This document shows positions 24,447-32,849 of a stretch of 64,000 nt of DNA, one piece after another. Source of the DNA: Opitutaceae bacterium TAV5 (GTDB taxonomy: Bacteria; Verrucomicrobiota; Verrucomicrobiia; Opitutales; Opitutaceae); contig CP007053.1 in the NCBI GenBank assembly GCA_000242935.3, forward strand, positions 3,767,001 to 3,831,000. Reading direction: 5' to 3'. The first letter of the stretch is position 1, and each line of letters begins with the position of its first letter. The notes below the pieces were generated by a model, which was given only the letters and a program-made list of their open reading frames with translations, did no database searches and had not been told where the DNA came from. The translations under genes were made by a program, and so were the position numbers.

Positions 24447-25751
24447 TCAGAATCGCAGGCTGCTGCTGACCTGGAACACCGCCGACACGATCGCGTAGGC
24501 GAGAAACGCCACGAACGAAAACGCCACCACCAGCACGCCGCCGGAGATCGTGCGCATGAAGGTTTGCAGCCACTTTTCCATCTCGGCCCGGCAGGTGCGG
24601 GCGATGTCACGCAGACCGGGCGCGAGGTTGCCGGTCTGCTCCGCCACCGAAAGGCGGTCGAGAATCAGCGCCGGGAAAACCTCCGTGCGCCCGAGCGCGG
24701 TGGAAAGGCTTTCGCCTTCGAGCACCCGGTCGGTCGCGTCGTGCAGGCGTTCGCGTATCGCCAGATTGGTGACCGTGCGCTCGGTGAGCCGGAGTGCGTC
24801 GGCCGTGGTGATGCCGTTCTCCAGCAGCACGGCGAGCGTCTGGGCGAAGTTGAGCACGGTGTTGCGCGCGGCGTAACCCTTGATGACGGGCGCGCGGAGG
24901 AGCAGGGCGTCGCTCTCGCGCCGGCCGGCTTCGGTGCGCCGCCAGCGCCAGGCGAAAAAAGCCGCGGTGGCGAGGCCGGCGAGGATGAAGATGCCGTAAT
25001 GGATGAGAAACTGCGACCCGCTGACGAGGAGTTGCGTGGCGAGCGGGAGTTTCCCGCCGAGCGAACCGAGCAGCGTCTGCAGGCGCGGCAGCAGGAAAAA
25101 CAGGAAAAACAGGATGACGCCCGTCGCCAGCAGGCAGATGAAAACCGGATACGCCATGGCGGTGGCGATCTTGGCGCGCAGTTCCTTCTGCTCCTGCAGA
25201 TGGCTGATGAGGCGCTCGAGCACTTCGCGGAGGTTGCCGGTGGCTTCGCCGGCGGCGATCAGGTTGATGGACTGCGGGTCGAAGACCTGCGGGTGCGCGG
25301 CGAGCGCGGCGGAGAGGCTCTGGCCTTCGCCGAGGCGCGACCAGAGGTCGGCGAAGAGCGCGCGCAGCTTCGGGTGTTGCAGGCGGAGCGCGAGCAGGCG
25401 CACGGCCTCGCCGGCAGACATGCCGCTGCGGATCAGGTCGGCGAGCGATTCGAAGGCGGGGATGCGTTCGCGGCGGGTGAGCGAGGCGAGGGCGGCGGGT
25501 TTGGAGTTGCGGGTTTGGGGTCGGGAATTGGCAGCGGACGCCGCTTTGGAGGAAGGCGAGGCGGCGGCCGGCGTGCGCCGGGCCGGGGCGGCGGATTTGC
25601 GGGCATGGCCGTTGCCGTCTTCGTTGACCTGCACCGGCTGGAGTCCGCGGGCCTGGAGCCGGCGCAGCACATCGCGGCGCGAGGGCGCTTCGAGCGTGCC
25701 TTGCGTGGCGGCGCCGGAGGCGTCGCGGGCGGTGTAGGTGAAGGTCGGCAT
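24447..25751 (-). CDS. gspF: Type II secretion / type IV pilus inner-membrane platform protein GspF
   Basis: A 434-residue protein. The N terminus 'PTFTYTARDASGAATQGTLE' and 'RLQARGLQPVQV' is the standard GspF/PilC beginning. Two T2SSF domains of about 120 residues follow, each with a cytoplasmic four-helix bundle ('FESLADLIRSGMSAGEAVRL' and 'FAQTLAVLLENGITTADALR') and membrane helices, plus a final C-terminal helix. GspF anchors the ATPase to the inner membrane and helps pseudopilus assembly. It is third in the order gspD-gspE-gspF on the minus strand. A Ser/Ala-rich insert (about 50-90) separates the N-terminal segment from the first domain. Confidence 0.92.
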   Translation of the reverse strand: MPTFTYTARDASGAATQGTLEAPSRRDVLRRLQARGLQPVQVNEDGNGHARKSAAPARRTPAAASPSSKAASAANSRPQTRNSKPAALASLTRRERIPAFESLADLIRSGMSAGEAVRLLALRLQHPKLRALFADLWSRLGEGQSLSAALAAHPQVFDPQSINLIAAGEATGNLREVLERLISHLQEQKELRAKIATAMAYPVFICLLATGVILFFLFFLLPRLQTLLGSLGGKLPLATQLLVSGSQFLIHYGIFILAGLATAAFFAWRWRRTEAGRRESDALLLRAPVIKGYAARNTVLNFAQTLAVLLENGITTADALRLTERTVTNLAIRERLHDATDRVLEGESLSTALGRTEVFPALILDRLSVAEQTGNLAPGLRDIARTCRAEMEKWLQTFMRTISGGVLVVAFSFVAFLAYAIVSAVFQVSSSLRF

Positions 25752-25770
25752 GGGCGGGTGGGTGTTGGTG

Positions 25771-25812
25771 CGACTTGAGTCGATTCAAGTCGGGTCAAAT
25801 CGACTTAAGTCG
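25771..25812. repeat. CGACTTAAGTCG-type clustered palindrome between gspE and gspF
   Basis: Three tandem variants of a 12-bp palindromic unit occur here: CGACTTGAGTCG, a degenerate middle unit and CGACTTAAGTCG. A similar cluster is at 31078-31115, between mreB and mreC. Here it lies 19 bp before the gspF start codon. It may be a protein-binding site or a small mobile repeat. Confidence 0.6.
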
Positions 25813-25826
25813 TGCCGGGTTGTCCG

Positions 25827-27581
25827 CTATTCGTTCGTGCTCAGGTTGCGGACGAGTTCGTCGAGGGTGGTGAGGCCGGCGCGGACCTTGTCCCAGCCGG
25901 ATTGGGCGAGCGTGCGCATGCCGGCGGCGCGGGCGCGGTCGGTGAGGGCGCGGTTGGATTCGCGTTTCACGATGAGTTCGTGGTGCGGCTTGGGATGGAA
26001 GATTTCAAAAACGCCGATGCGGCCGCGGTAGCCGGTGCCGCGGCATTTCTGGCAGCCGACAGGCTGCATGAGCTCGGTGACGCCGTCGGCGTCGGAGGGT
26101 TCGAGTCCGATGGCGGCGAGGTCGGCGCGGATGGTCAGGGGATCGACGGCGGCAGGCCTGGCGCAGTCGTGGCAGAGGCGGCGGACGAGGCGTTGCGCGA
26201 TGACGAGCTCGATGGAGGAGGCGACGAGGAAGGGCTCCACGCCCATGTCGATGAGGCGGGTGATGGCGCCGGGAGCATCGTTGGTGTGGAGGGTCGAGAA
26301 AACGAGGTGGCCGGTGAGCGAGGCGCGGATGGCGATCTCGGCCGTCTCGAGGTCGCGGATTTCGCCGACCATGATGACGTCGGGGTCCTGGCGCAGGGTG
26401 TGGCGCAGGGCGCTGGCGAAGGTGAGGCCGATCTCGGCGCGGGTCTGGATCTGGTTGGCGCCGGGGACTTCGTACTCGATGGGATCCTCGATGGTGATGA
26501 TGCGCAGGTCGGGGGAGTTGATCTTGCGCAGGAAGGCGTTGAGCGAGGTGGATTTGCCGGAGCCGGTGGGACCGGTGACGAGGATGATGCCGTGGGGAGA
26601 CTGGAGGACGTGGTCGATCTGCCGCTGCTCGTCGGGGAGCATGCCGAGCTTTTCCATCGTGTAGGCCATCTTGCGCTGGTTGAGGAGACGCAGGGAAATG
26701 GATTCCGCGTAGATGGTGGGCATCGTGGAAACGCGGATGTCGAGGTTGGTGTTGCCCGCCCGGAAGTTGATGCGGCCGTCCTGGGGGAGGCGTTTTTCGG
26801 AGATGTTGAGCCGCGCCATGATCTTGACGCGCGAGATGATGGCGTCCTGGTAGCGGCGGAGGTTGTCGGGCACGGGCACGGGCACGAGGAGGCCGTCGAC
26901 GCGGTAGCGGATGCGGAGCTGTTCTTCCTGCGGTTCGAAATGGATGTCGGTGGCGGCGTCGGTGACGGCCTGGCTGATGACGTCGGTGACAAAGCGGACG
27001 ACAGCGGCGTCGGCATCGGCTTCGAGGTCGGTTTCGGCGGCGGCGGCGAGCGGGAGGTCGTCGTCGGAATCCTCGAGGCTGCCGGAGCCGACGCCGTAGT
27101 TTTCGACGATGAGCTGGCGGACGCGCTCGGCGAGCGAGAGGTGCCAGACGACGGGTCGCGGGGTGAAGGTGGCGATCCAGTCGATGATCTGGAGATCGGG
27201 GGGCCAGGGTGTGGCCAGATGGAGAGAGGCCACGGGAGCGTCGGGAGGCAGGGCGGGGTCGGCTCCGTTGGCTTCACCGGAGAGGGCGATTTCCTTTTCG
27301 GCCTGCGGGTCGAGGATGGGGATGAGCTGGTAGTCGTGGGCGAGGCGGGAGGGGAGGGTGCGCAGTTCGGCGGTGGCGACGGTGGGCAGGGCGATGGCGG
27401 GCAGACCGGTGGCGCGGGCAAGCTCCGTGAGCAGGGCCTCGGGCGCGAGACCGAGGGCGGCGGCAAGATGATCGGGCTTCTGGTCGCGGGGAGCCTCGGC
27501 GATGGCGGCGCGGGTCTCGTCGAGGAGCCGTTCGTCAAGCCCGGACGGGAGGCCCGTGAGGGTGGCGGCGGCGGGTGTCAT
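25827..27581 (-). CDS. gspE: Secretion ATPase GspE / PilB family
   Basis: A 584-residue hexameric ATPase driving pseudopilus assembly. Walker A is GPTGSGKST (337-345), preceded by the N-terminal GspE domain (about 30-150, partly degenerate) and an N2 region ('ATDIHFEPQEEQLRIRYRVDG', 210-230). The Asp box 'ITIEDPIEY', Walker B-like 'DPDVIMVGEIRD', His box 'VFSTLHTNDA' and a tetracysteine zinc motif (CHDC...CQKC) are all present, which favours GspE or PilB over PilT. It overlaps gspD by 4 bp (ATGA). An acidic linker, 'DSDDDLPLAAAAETDLEADA', separates the N-terminal and ATPase regions. Confidence 0.94.
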   Translation of the reverse strand: MTPAAATLTGLPSGLDERLLDETRAAIAEAPRDQKPDHLAAALGLAPEALLTELARATGLPAIALPTVATAELRTLPSRLAHDYQLIPILDPQAEKEIALSGEANGADPALPPDAPVASLHLATPWPPDLQIIDWIATFTPRPVVWHLSLAERVRQLIVENYGVGSGSLEDSDDDLPLAAAAETDLEADADAAVVRFVTDVISQAVTDAATDIHFEPQEEQLRIRYRVDGLLVPVPVPDNLRRYQDAIISRVKIMARLNISEKRLPQDGRINFRAGNTNLDIRVSTMPTIYAESISLRLLNQRKMAYTMEKLGMLPDEQRQIDHVLQSPHGIILVTGPTGSGKSTSLNAFLRKINSPDLRIITIEDPIEYEVPGANQIQTRAEIGLTFASALRHTLRQDPDVIMVGEIRDLETAEIAIRASLTGHLVFSTLHTNDAPGAITRLIDMGVEPFLVASSIELVIAQRLVRRLCHDCARPAAVDPLTIRADLAAIGLEPSDADGVTELMQPVGCQKCRGTGYRGRIGVFEIFHPKPHHELIVKRESNRALTDRARAAGMRTLAQSGWDKVRAGLTTLDELVRNLSTNE

Positions 27582-29812
27582 GGACGAGAGGCGTCGTTGG
27601 CGTTGGTGGAGTCGGTGGACCGCGTGGAGGCGGCGGGGGCCGCCGGCATCACGGGTGTCGTTGGCGGTGTCGGGACCGGGTTGGTGGAAGAGGGAGGATG
27701 GCTGGCGCGGGTGACGGTGGTAGCGCCACGGTAAATGGGCGCGGCGGCAGGCCGATTGTCGATGACCTTGTGGATTTCGTCGGCGTGGGGACTGCGGTCG
27801 ACTTGTGCAAGGGCTTCGACGTTGTCGATCGGAGTATTGGTCAGGACTGTGGGGCGGATGAAGAAAATGATTTCGGTGCGCTGGTCAGTCGAGGTGCGTG
27901 TGCCGAACAGGTCGCCGATGAAGGGGATCGGTCCAAGGCGACTGGTAGTCTTGCCCTTTTTGGTGCGCTGCATTCCGCCAAGGACGATGATCTCGCCACT
28001 GTGGGCACTGAGGAAGGATTTGGCGTTACGTTCGGTGGTGATCGGCTGCTCGTTGCCATCGACCAGGACTGTTCCCGAGACATCCTGCACAGTCTGCTCG
28101 ATTGTCATCTGGACTGACCCATTGGGGCCGATCAGGGGTGTTACGATCAGCGTTATGCCGATCTCTTGCTGAGTGATGGTGGAACTGGTATTGAGGGAAT
28201 CGGTTGAGGTGGTCGTGCCGGAAATGATGGGACGGCGTTCTCCGATAAAGACAGTAGCCTCCTGATTATGGGAGGTGACAATGGTGGGGACTGACAGAAT
28301 CGTGGTATTATTCTTTCGAGGAGTGGTACCGAAATTGAGGATACCGGCGAGGGCGTCGTTTTTGGAGGTTTGGAAGAAATCGCCGCTCACGCCAGCAATC
28401 GAACCACCGGAAAATTGCGAGGAAATACCGGTGAGCACACCGTTTTCGATGCGAAGACCGAGACTGTCGATACCGCTGGTCGAATCATTGTCGAGAGTGA
28501 CTTCGGCGATGACGACCTCGATGCGAACTTGGGAAAGAAGGACGTCGATCTTGTCGATGAGTTCACGGGCCAGACGGATGTCATCGCCTGTGCCGGAAAT
28601 GATAATAGAGTTGCTGCGTTCGTCGGCGACAACGGAAACGGTTTCGCTGAATTGCTCGCTGACATTGCCGAGCGAGGAAACAGCGGGCGTGGCAGTGGGC
28701 ACATTAGCGGCGGTGCCGGTCCGGGTGGTCGCTTGGCCGGTGGCAGGGTTAGCTGTGTTGGCACCGGTGCGGGAGCCGGATGTGGTACGCCCTGTCTGGG
28801 TTTGTTGCTGGCCGGCAGTTCGGCTGGCGTTGGCTTGGCCTGTAATGAGTGAACTGAGAATGGTTTGTACCTCTGTGGCATCGGCATGTTTGAGCCCAAT
28901 CACCTCGCTGCGGGTATTGGGATCGGCGCGCACGTCGAGACGCTCGATGAGGTCGTCGAAGAAGCTCTGCTCGCGGGGATCGCTGATGAGGATGACCTGG
29001 TTGCTGCGGTCATCGGCATTGTAGCTGGTGGCGGAGCCGATCGTCTTGAGGAGTTCCGGAGTGAGGAAGGCCTTGATCTTGGTGACCAGGTCGCTGGCCT
29101 TGGCAAATTCGATCGTGTAGGTCTTGGTGACGAGGCCGGAGGTGACGGGTTTGTCGAGTTTCCTGATGAGCGTCTCGATGCGCTGGAGCGTGCTGATCGA
29201 ATCGGTGATGAGGAAGGCGTTGCTCTTTTCGAAAACGACCGGCGCGGTGCTGAGGCTGGGGCTGAGCAGGGTGGCGATTTGCGGGACGAATTCGCCGGCG
29301 CGGAGGAACTCGAGCTGGAACACCTTGCTGCCGATCCTGCTGCTGGCGGGCTGGTCGAGCGCGCTGCCGTCGATGTATTCGGGGGCTTCGGCGCGGGCAA
29401 TCTGGTTGGGGACAACTTTGAGGAATTTGTCGCCGAGCGGGATAATGGCCACGCCGTTGAGGTTGAGCAACGTCTCGAGCGCGAGGACCGCTTCGGCGCG
29501 GGTCACGGGTTTCGGGAGCGTGAGCGAGTAGCCGGTGGGGGCCGGCAGGTTCTGGGTGCGCAGGACGGTGCGGCCCGTCCAGCGTTCGATCAGGTCGAGG
29601 ACCTGCAGGAGGGAATCGTCACGGAGAACGATCGGGCCGACGGTGTCGTTGTCATTGCCGGCCGCCGGGGCCGCTTCGACCGCCGGGCGCCGGATGTTCC
29701 CGGAAGGTGGCGTCGGCGGCACCTCCTGGGCGATCGCCGGGAGAAACAGGCCGGCGAGAGCGATGACGATCAGAGGTTTGGAACAAAGTGGAAACAGAGG
29801 GGACAGGCGCAT
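27578..29812 (-). CDS. gspD: Type II secretion system secretin GspD
   Basis: A 744-residue outer-membrane secretin. A signal peptide (residues 1-28, ending 'LPAIAQ') leads to N0-N3-type domains ('LDLIERWTGRTVLRTQNLPA', repeated 'LKHADATEVQTILSSL'). There is then a long Gly/Thr/Gln/Asn-rich linker (about 390-440) and the secretin core with 'DKIDVLLSQVRIEVVIAEV', 'ATVFIGERRPII' and 'VLGGMQRTKKGKTTSRLGPI'. The C-terminal 60 residues are Pro/Thr-rich. The start at 29812 was chosen because 67 further in-frame codons upstream have no signal character. This is the first gene of gspD-E-F and is divergent from mreB. No gspC or gspG-K lies alongside. Confidence 0.92.
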   Translation of the reverse strand: MRLSPLFPLCSKPLIVIALAGLFLPAIAQEVPPTPPSGNIRRPAVEAAPAAGNDNDTVGPIVLRDDSLLQVLDLIERWTGRTVLRTQNLPAPTGYSLTLPKPVTRAEAVLALETLLNLNGVAIIPLGDKFLKVVPNQIARAEAPEYIDGSALDQPASSRIGSKVFQLEFLRAGEFVPQIATLLSPSLSTAPVVFEKSNAFLITDSISTLQRIETLIRKLDKPVTSGLVTKTYTIEFAKASDLVTKIKAFLTPELLKTIGSATSYNADDRSNQVILISDPREQSFFDDLIERLDVRADPNTRSEVIGLKHADATEVQTILSSLITGQANASRTAGQQQTQTGRTTSGSRTGANTANPATGQATTRTGTAANVPTATPAVSSLGNVSEQFSETVSVVADERSNSIIISGTGDDIRLARELIDKIDVLLSQVRIEVVIAEVTLDNDSTSGIDSLGLRIENGVLTGISSQFSGGSIAGVSGDFFQTSKNDALAGILNFGTTPRKNNTTILSVPTIVTSHNQEATVFIGERRPIISGTTTSTDSLNTSSTITQQEIGITLIVTPLIGPNGSVQMTIEQTVQDVSGTVLVDGNEQPITTERNAKSFLSAHSGEIIVLGGMQRTKKGKTTSRLGPIPFIGDLFGTRTSTDQRTEIIFFIRPTVLTNTPIDNVEALAQVDRSPHADEIHKVIDNRPAAAPIYRGATTVTRASHPPSSTNPVPTPPTTPVMPAAPAASTRSTDSTNANDASRP

Positions 29813-30029
29813 TGAAGGCAGATAGACGCTGCCAACGTGCGGTTGGCTACAACGAGTGTCGAACGAAAATCCGGCGTCTTGCGTGAATGTAACGCAAAAC
29901 GCCGCCTGTCCGCCTTCATCGTCCGGGCTCTCTCCCTGCGTTTCCCCTTTGACACCCGGGGAGCGCGCCCGTTTCCTCCCGCAGAACCCACCGTTCAACC
30001 GCACGGTATTCACTTATTTACACTGCAAT

Positions 30030-31046
30030 ATGGCTTCGTCCCTTTTCGGATACTTCTCCAACGACATCGGTATCGACCTCGGCACGGCCAACACGCTCGT
30101 CTACGTGAAGGACAAGGGCATCGTCATGCGCGAGCCGAGCGTGGTGGCGCTCGATACCACCACCCGCAAGGTCCGCGCGGTGGGCGACGAGGCCAAACGC
30201 ATGCTCGGCCGCACTCCCGGCAACATCACCGCCATCCGGCCCATGAAGGACGGCGTCATCGCCGATTTCGATGTCACCGAGGCGATGCTGCGCTACTTCA
30301 TCAAGAAGATGCACAACAACGCCCTGCGCGTGGCGCCGCGGGTCGTGATCGCCATCCCCTCCGGCATCACCGAGGTGGAAAAGCGCGCCGTGAAGGACTC
30401 CGCCACGCACGCCGGGGCGCGCAATGTCATCACCATCCCCGAGCCCATGGCCGCGGCCATCGGCGTGGGGCTGCCCATCGACGAACCGGCCGCCAACATG
30501 ATCGTGGACATCGGCGGCGGCACCACCGAGATCGCCATCATCTCGCTCTCGGGCATTGTATTTTCAAAGTCGATACGCGTGGCGGGCGACGAGCTCGACA
30601 GCGCGATCGTCAACTACATGAAGCGGGCCTACAACCTGCTCATCGGCGAACGCACTGCCGAAGAGATCAAGGTGCGTGTGGGCTCGGCCTATCCGCTCGA
30701 CGAGGAGCTTGCGATGGAAGTCAAGGGCCGCGATTCCGTGGCCGGCCTGCCCAAGACGATCCACATCACCTCGCAGGAGATCCGCGAGGCGATGAGCGAC
30801 CCGATCTCCTCGATCGTGGACGCCGTGCGCTCGACGCTGGAGCGTTGCCCGCCCGAGCTCTCGGCCGACCTCGTGGATCGCGGTTTCGTCATGGCCGGCG
30901 GCGGCGCCCTCATCCGCGGCATCGACCGGCTGCTCAGCGAGCGCACCGGCCTGCCCGTGATCGTGGCCGAAGACCCGCTCTCGGCCGTGGCCAACGGCAC
31001 CGGCGCCGTCCTCAATGACCTGAACTGGGTGTTGCAGAATGTCTGA
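30030..31046 (+). CDS. mreB: Rod-shape-determining protein MreB
   Basis: A 338-residue actin-family protein forming cytoplasmic filaments under the membrane that direct cell-wall synthesis. Nucleotide-binding motifs of the actin fold are clear: 'IGIDLGTANTLVYV' (phosphate 1), 'NMIVDIGGGTTEIAIISL' (phosphate 2) and 'FVMAGGGALIRGIDRLL' (adenosine). Length matches MreB (about 340). The ATG at 30030 directly precedes the membrane-binding and first-strand sequence. It heads the order mreB-mreC-mreD-PBP2. The upstream 217 bp hold the divergent start region with gspD. Confidence 0.97.
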   Translation: MASSLFGYFSNDIGIDLGTANTLVYVKDKGIVMREPSVVALDTTTRKVRAVGDEAKRMLGRTPGNITAIRPMKDGVIADFDVTEAMLRYFIKKMHNNALRVAPRVVIAIPSGITEVEKRAVKDSATHAGARNVITIPEPMAAAIGVGLPIDEPAANMIVDIGGGTTEIAIISLSGIVFSKSIRVAGDELDSAIVNYMKRAYNLLIGERTAEEIKVRVGSAYPLDEELAMEVKGRDSVAGLPKTIHITSQEIREAMSDPISSIVDAVRSTLERCPPELSADLVDRGFVMAGGGALIRGIDRLLSERTGLPVIVAEDPLSAVANGTGAVLNDLNWVLQNV

Positions 31047-31077
31047 GTCCCCCCGAGGCGCCGCCGCCGGCTCAACT

Positions 31078-31115
31078 CGACTTAAGTCGGGTTGAATCGC
31101 TTTAAGTCGACTCAA
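31078..31115. repeat. CGACTTAAGTCG-type clustered palindrome between mreB and mreC
   Basis: CGACTTAAGTCG at 31078-31089 is followed by related partial units up to 'aagtcgactcaag'. The cluster resembles, in reverse orientation, the one at 25771-25812. It lies in the 99-bp gap between the mreB stop and the mreC start. Confidence 0.6.
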
Positions 31116-31145
31116 GCCACCCTCGCCGAGGCCCCCCCCGCTGCC

Positions 31146-31997
31146 ATGTCCGACCGACGCCGTTTTGACCAGGCCCGACCCTTCCTCGTTCTCGGGGTCG
31201 TGCTGGCGGCGTGGCTGGTGGTGCCGATGGTGGTGAAGCGGTTCGCGCGAATCAGTTTTTACGAAATGCAGGCTCCGGTGGATGCGACGACGTCGATCAT
31301 CCGCGATCTGCAGGATTTCTGGGCGTTGAAAACCCGTTCGAAAAACGAGCTCATCCAGGCCGGTCGCGACCAGGCCCGGCTCAACGCCTCGCACGAGATC
31401 ACCTTGCAGCAAAACGCCGCCCTGCTTGCCGCGCAGGCCCGGCTGGAAGCGCTGTTGCGGCTGCCCTCCTGGCCCTCCTGGCGCACGGAGCCGGCACGGG
31501 TGGTCAGGCGCGATTTCAACGCGTTCTGGCAACGCATGGTGATCCGCAAGGGCGCCAACTACGGCATCACGGTGGGCGCCCCGGTGATCTACAGCGGCGG
31601 CGTGGCGGGGCGCGTGACGGAAGTGCACGCCTACACCTCCGTCGTCGAACTGCTGAGCAGCCCCGGCGTGCGGATTGCCGCGGTGTTCGAGGGCGACACG
31701 CATCCGGTGAGCTACCAGGGCGGCACCAACCTGCCGCTGGCTCCGCCCGGCGGCGTGCTGGAATTTGTGCCGCTGGATATTTTTGCAACCCCCGCCAACC
31801 CGCGCCGCCTGCTCACGGCGGGCATCGGCGGTGTGTTCCCGCCCGGACTCGTCATCGGCGAGGTGACGACGGTCGAGCCGGGCACCGATGGTCTTTTCAA
31901 GACCGGCCGCGTGACGCTCGATCCGCGTCTCGCCCGGCTCGACGAGGTCGCCGTGCTCGTGCCGCTCGCGGGAAAGCCGGAAGGGTTGAAAAACTGA
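31146..31997 (+). CDS. mreC: Rod-shape-determining protein MreC
   Basis: A 283-residue protein with an N-terminal membrane anchor ('FLVLGVVLAAWLVVPMVV'). A helical segment follows (about 60-105, 'DFWALKTRSKNELIQAGRDQ'). The periplasmic MreC beta-domains come next ('VRRDFNAFWQRMVIRKGANY', 'VGAPVIYSGGVAGRVTEV'), with a late 'VPLDIFATPANPRRLLTAGI'. MreC links MreB to the elongation machinery in the periplasm. It is second in the mre cluster. The ATG at 31146 was chosen: earlier in-frame codons lie within the upstream palindromic repeat. Confidence 0.93.
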   Translation: MSDRRRFDQARPFLVLGVVLAAWLVVPMVVKRFARISFYEMQAPVDATTSIIRDLQDFWALKTRSKNELIQAGRDQARLNASHEITLQQNAALLAAQARLEALLRLPSWPSWRTEPARVVRRDFNAFWQRMVIRKGANYGITVGAPVIYSGGVAGRVTEVHAYTSVVELLSSPGVRIAAVFEGDTHPVSYQGGTNLPLAPPGGVLEFVPLDIFATPANPRRLLTAGIGGVFPPGLVIGEVTTVEPGTDGLFKTGRVTLDPRLARLDEVAVLVPLAGKPEGLKN

Positions 31998-32035
31998 AGG
32001 CTGAAAAAATTTCCCGAAATCAACACGCAAACCAA

Positions 32036-32197
32036 CCACGGATTCCACGGATGAACACGGATAAATTCCAGGGAAGGAAGCCCACGAAACACACGAAAAG
32101 ACACGAAAAAAATACAATAAATCCGATGGTTTGGCTTTCGTGTCTTTTCGTGTGTTTCGTGGGCCACTTTATCCGTGCCCATCCGTGGAATCCGTGG
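32036..32197. repeat. Nested inverted repeat inside the mre operon
   Basis: The outer arms, CCACGGATTCCACGGATGAA plus 7 more at 32036-32062, are the near-perfect reverse complement of 32171-32197. The inner arms at 32081-32108 (CCCACGAAACACACGAAAAG plus 8) and 32136-32163 are an exact 28-bp inverted repeat. An AT-rich loop (32109-32135) separates the inner arms. The whole structure lies between mreC and mreD and would fold into a long hairpin in the mRNA. A half-copy of the inner arm is at 45145-45172. Confidence 0.88.
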
Positions 32198-32279
32198 TCA
32201 AAAAACGATTTCAAAAACCTCCTGCCTGTATCCACACCCTGATGATAATGAAGGTATTCAGCCTTTAGCCTTTCCCGTC

Positions 32280-32813
32280 GTGCCATCCGGACTCCGTCGT
32301 TTTGCCATTCTCCTGTTCGCCGCCCTGCTGTTGCTGTGGCTGGCGGGGCAACTGAACCAGGTGCTGGTGCGGTTCGGGATGAGCGTCTGGGTCGGCGGGC
32401 TGCTGGTCGTGTTTCCCGTCCTGCGGGCCGGGCCGCGCGAAGGCCTGGGGCTCACCTTCCTGATCGGCCTGTTTTGCGACGCGATGACGCCGGTGCCGTT
32501 CGGCCTCCATGCGTTCCTGTTCGCAGCCGCGCACGTGTGCGTCGGTTGCCTGCGGCCGCGCCTGCCGGTACGCGAGACGCTGGTGGGCGTGGTCATGGCG
32601 CTGTTTCTCAACCTCGCCTTCATGCTCGTCCTCGGCATCCTCTTCACGGCCTCGTGGCCCGATCCTGCCATCGGCTGGATGCGCTGGATGGCCGATCTGG
32701 TGCTTTCGCAGGTCGTCATCGTGCTCGTCGCGCCGTGGTACTTCGCCTTGCAACTGCGGACCATCGAGCTGCTGGACGCCAACTGGACGGAACAACCGCA
32801 TCTTCTCCAGTGA
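32280..32813 (+). CDS. mreD: Rod-shape-determining protein MreD (likely)
   Basis: A 177-residue inner-membrane protein with about five hydrophobic helices ('FAILLFAALLLLWLAGQLNQ', 'WVGGLLVVFPVLRAGP', 'GLTFLIGLFCDAMTPVPFGL', 'LVGVVMALFLNLAFMLVLGI', 'DLVLSQVVIVLVAPWYFALQ'). Identification rests on topology, the 'G-L-F-C-D-A-x-T-P-x-P-F-G' block typical of MreD, and position after mreC and before PBP2. No ATG is available near the membrane start, so GTG 32280 was taken; the only earlier start codon, GTG 32175, lies inside the repeat. Confidence 0.8.
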   Translation: MPSGLRRFAILLFAALLLLWLAGQLNQVLVRFGMSVWVGGLLVVFPVLRAGPREGLGLTFLIGLFCDAMTPVPFGLHAFLFAAAHVCVGCLRPRLPVRETLVGVVMALFLNLAFMLVLGILFTASWPDPAIGWMRWMADLVLSQVVIVLVAPWYFALQLRTIELLDANWTEQPHLLQ

Positions 32814-32849
32814 CCCATCCGGTCTCCTTTCGCCCGCCGCACTCTGCCC

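Noticed and set aside
25812-27734. 640-codon plus-strand frame opposite gspE
   Set aside because: Asp/Gly/Val-rich antisense of a well-motifed ATPase gene; no motif of its own.
29813-30013. 67-codon N-terminal extension of gspD
   Set aside because: Covers the divergent promoter region with mreB; the signal peptide begins at 29812.
32175-32279. mreD starting at GTG 32175
   Set aside because: That codon lies in the arm of the inverted repeat; the membrane protein begins at 32280.
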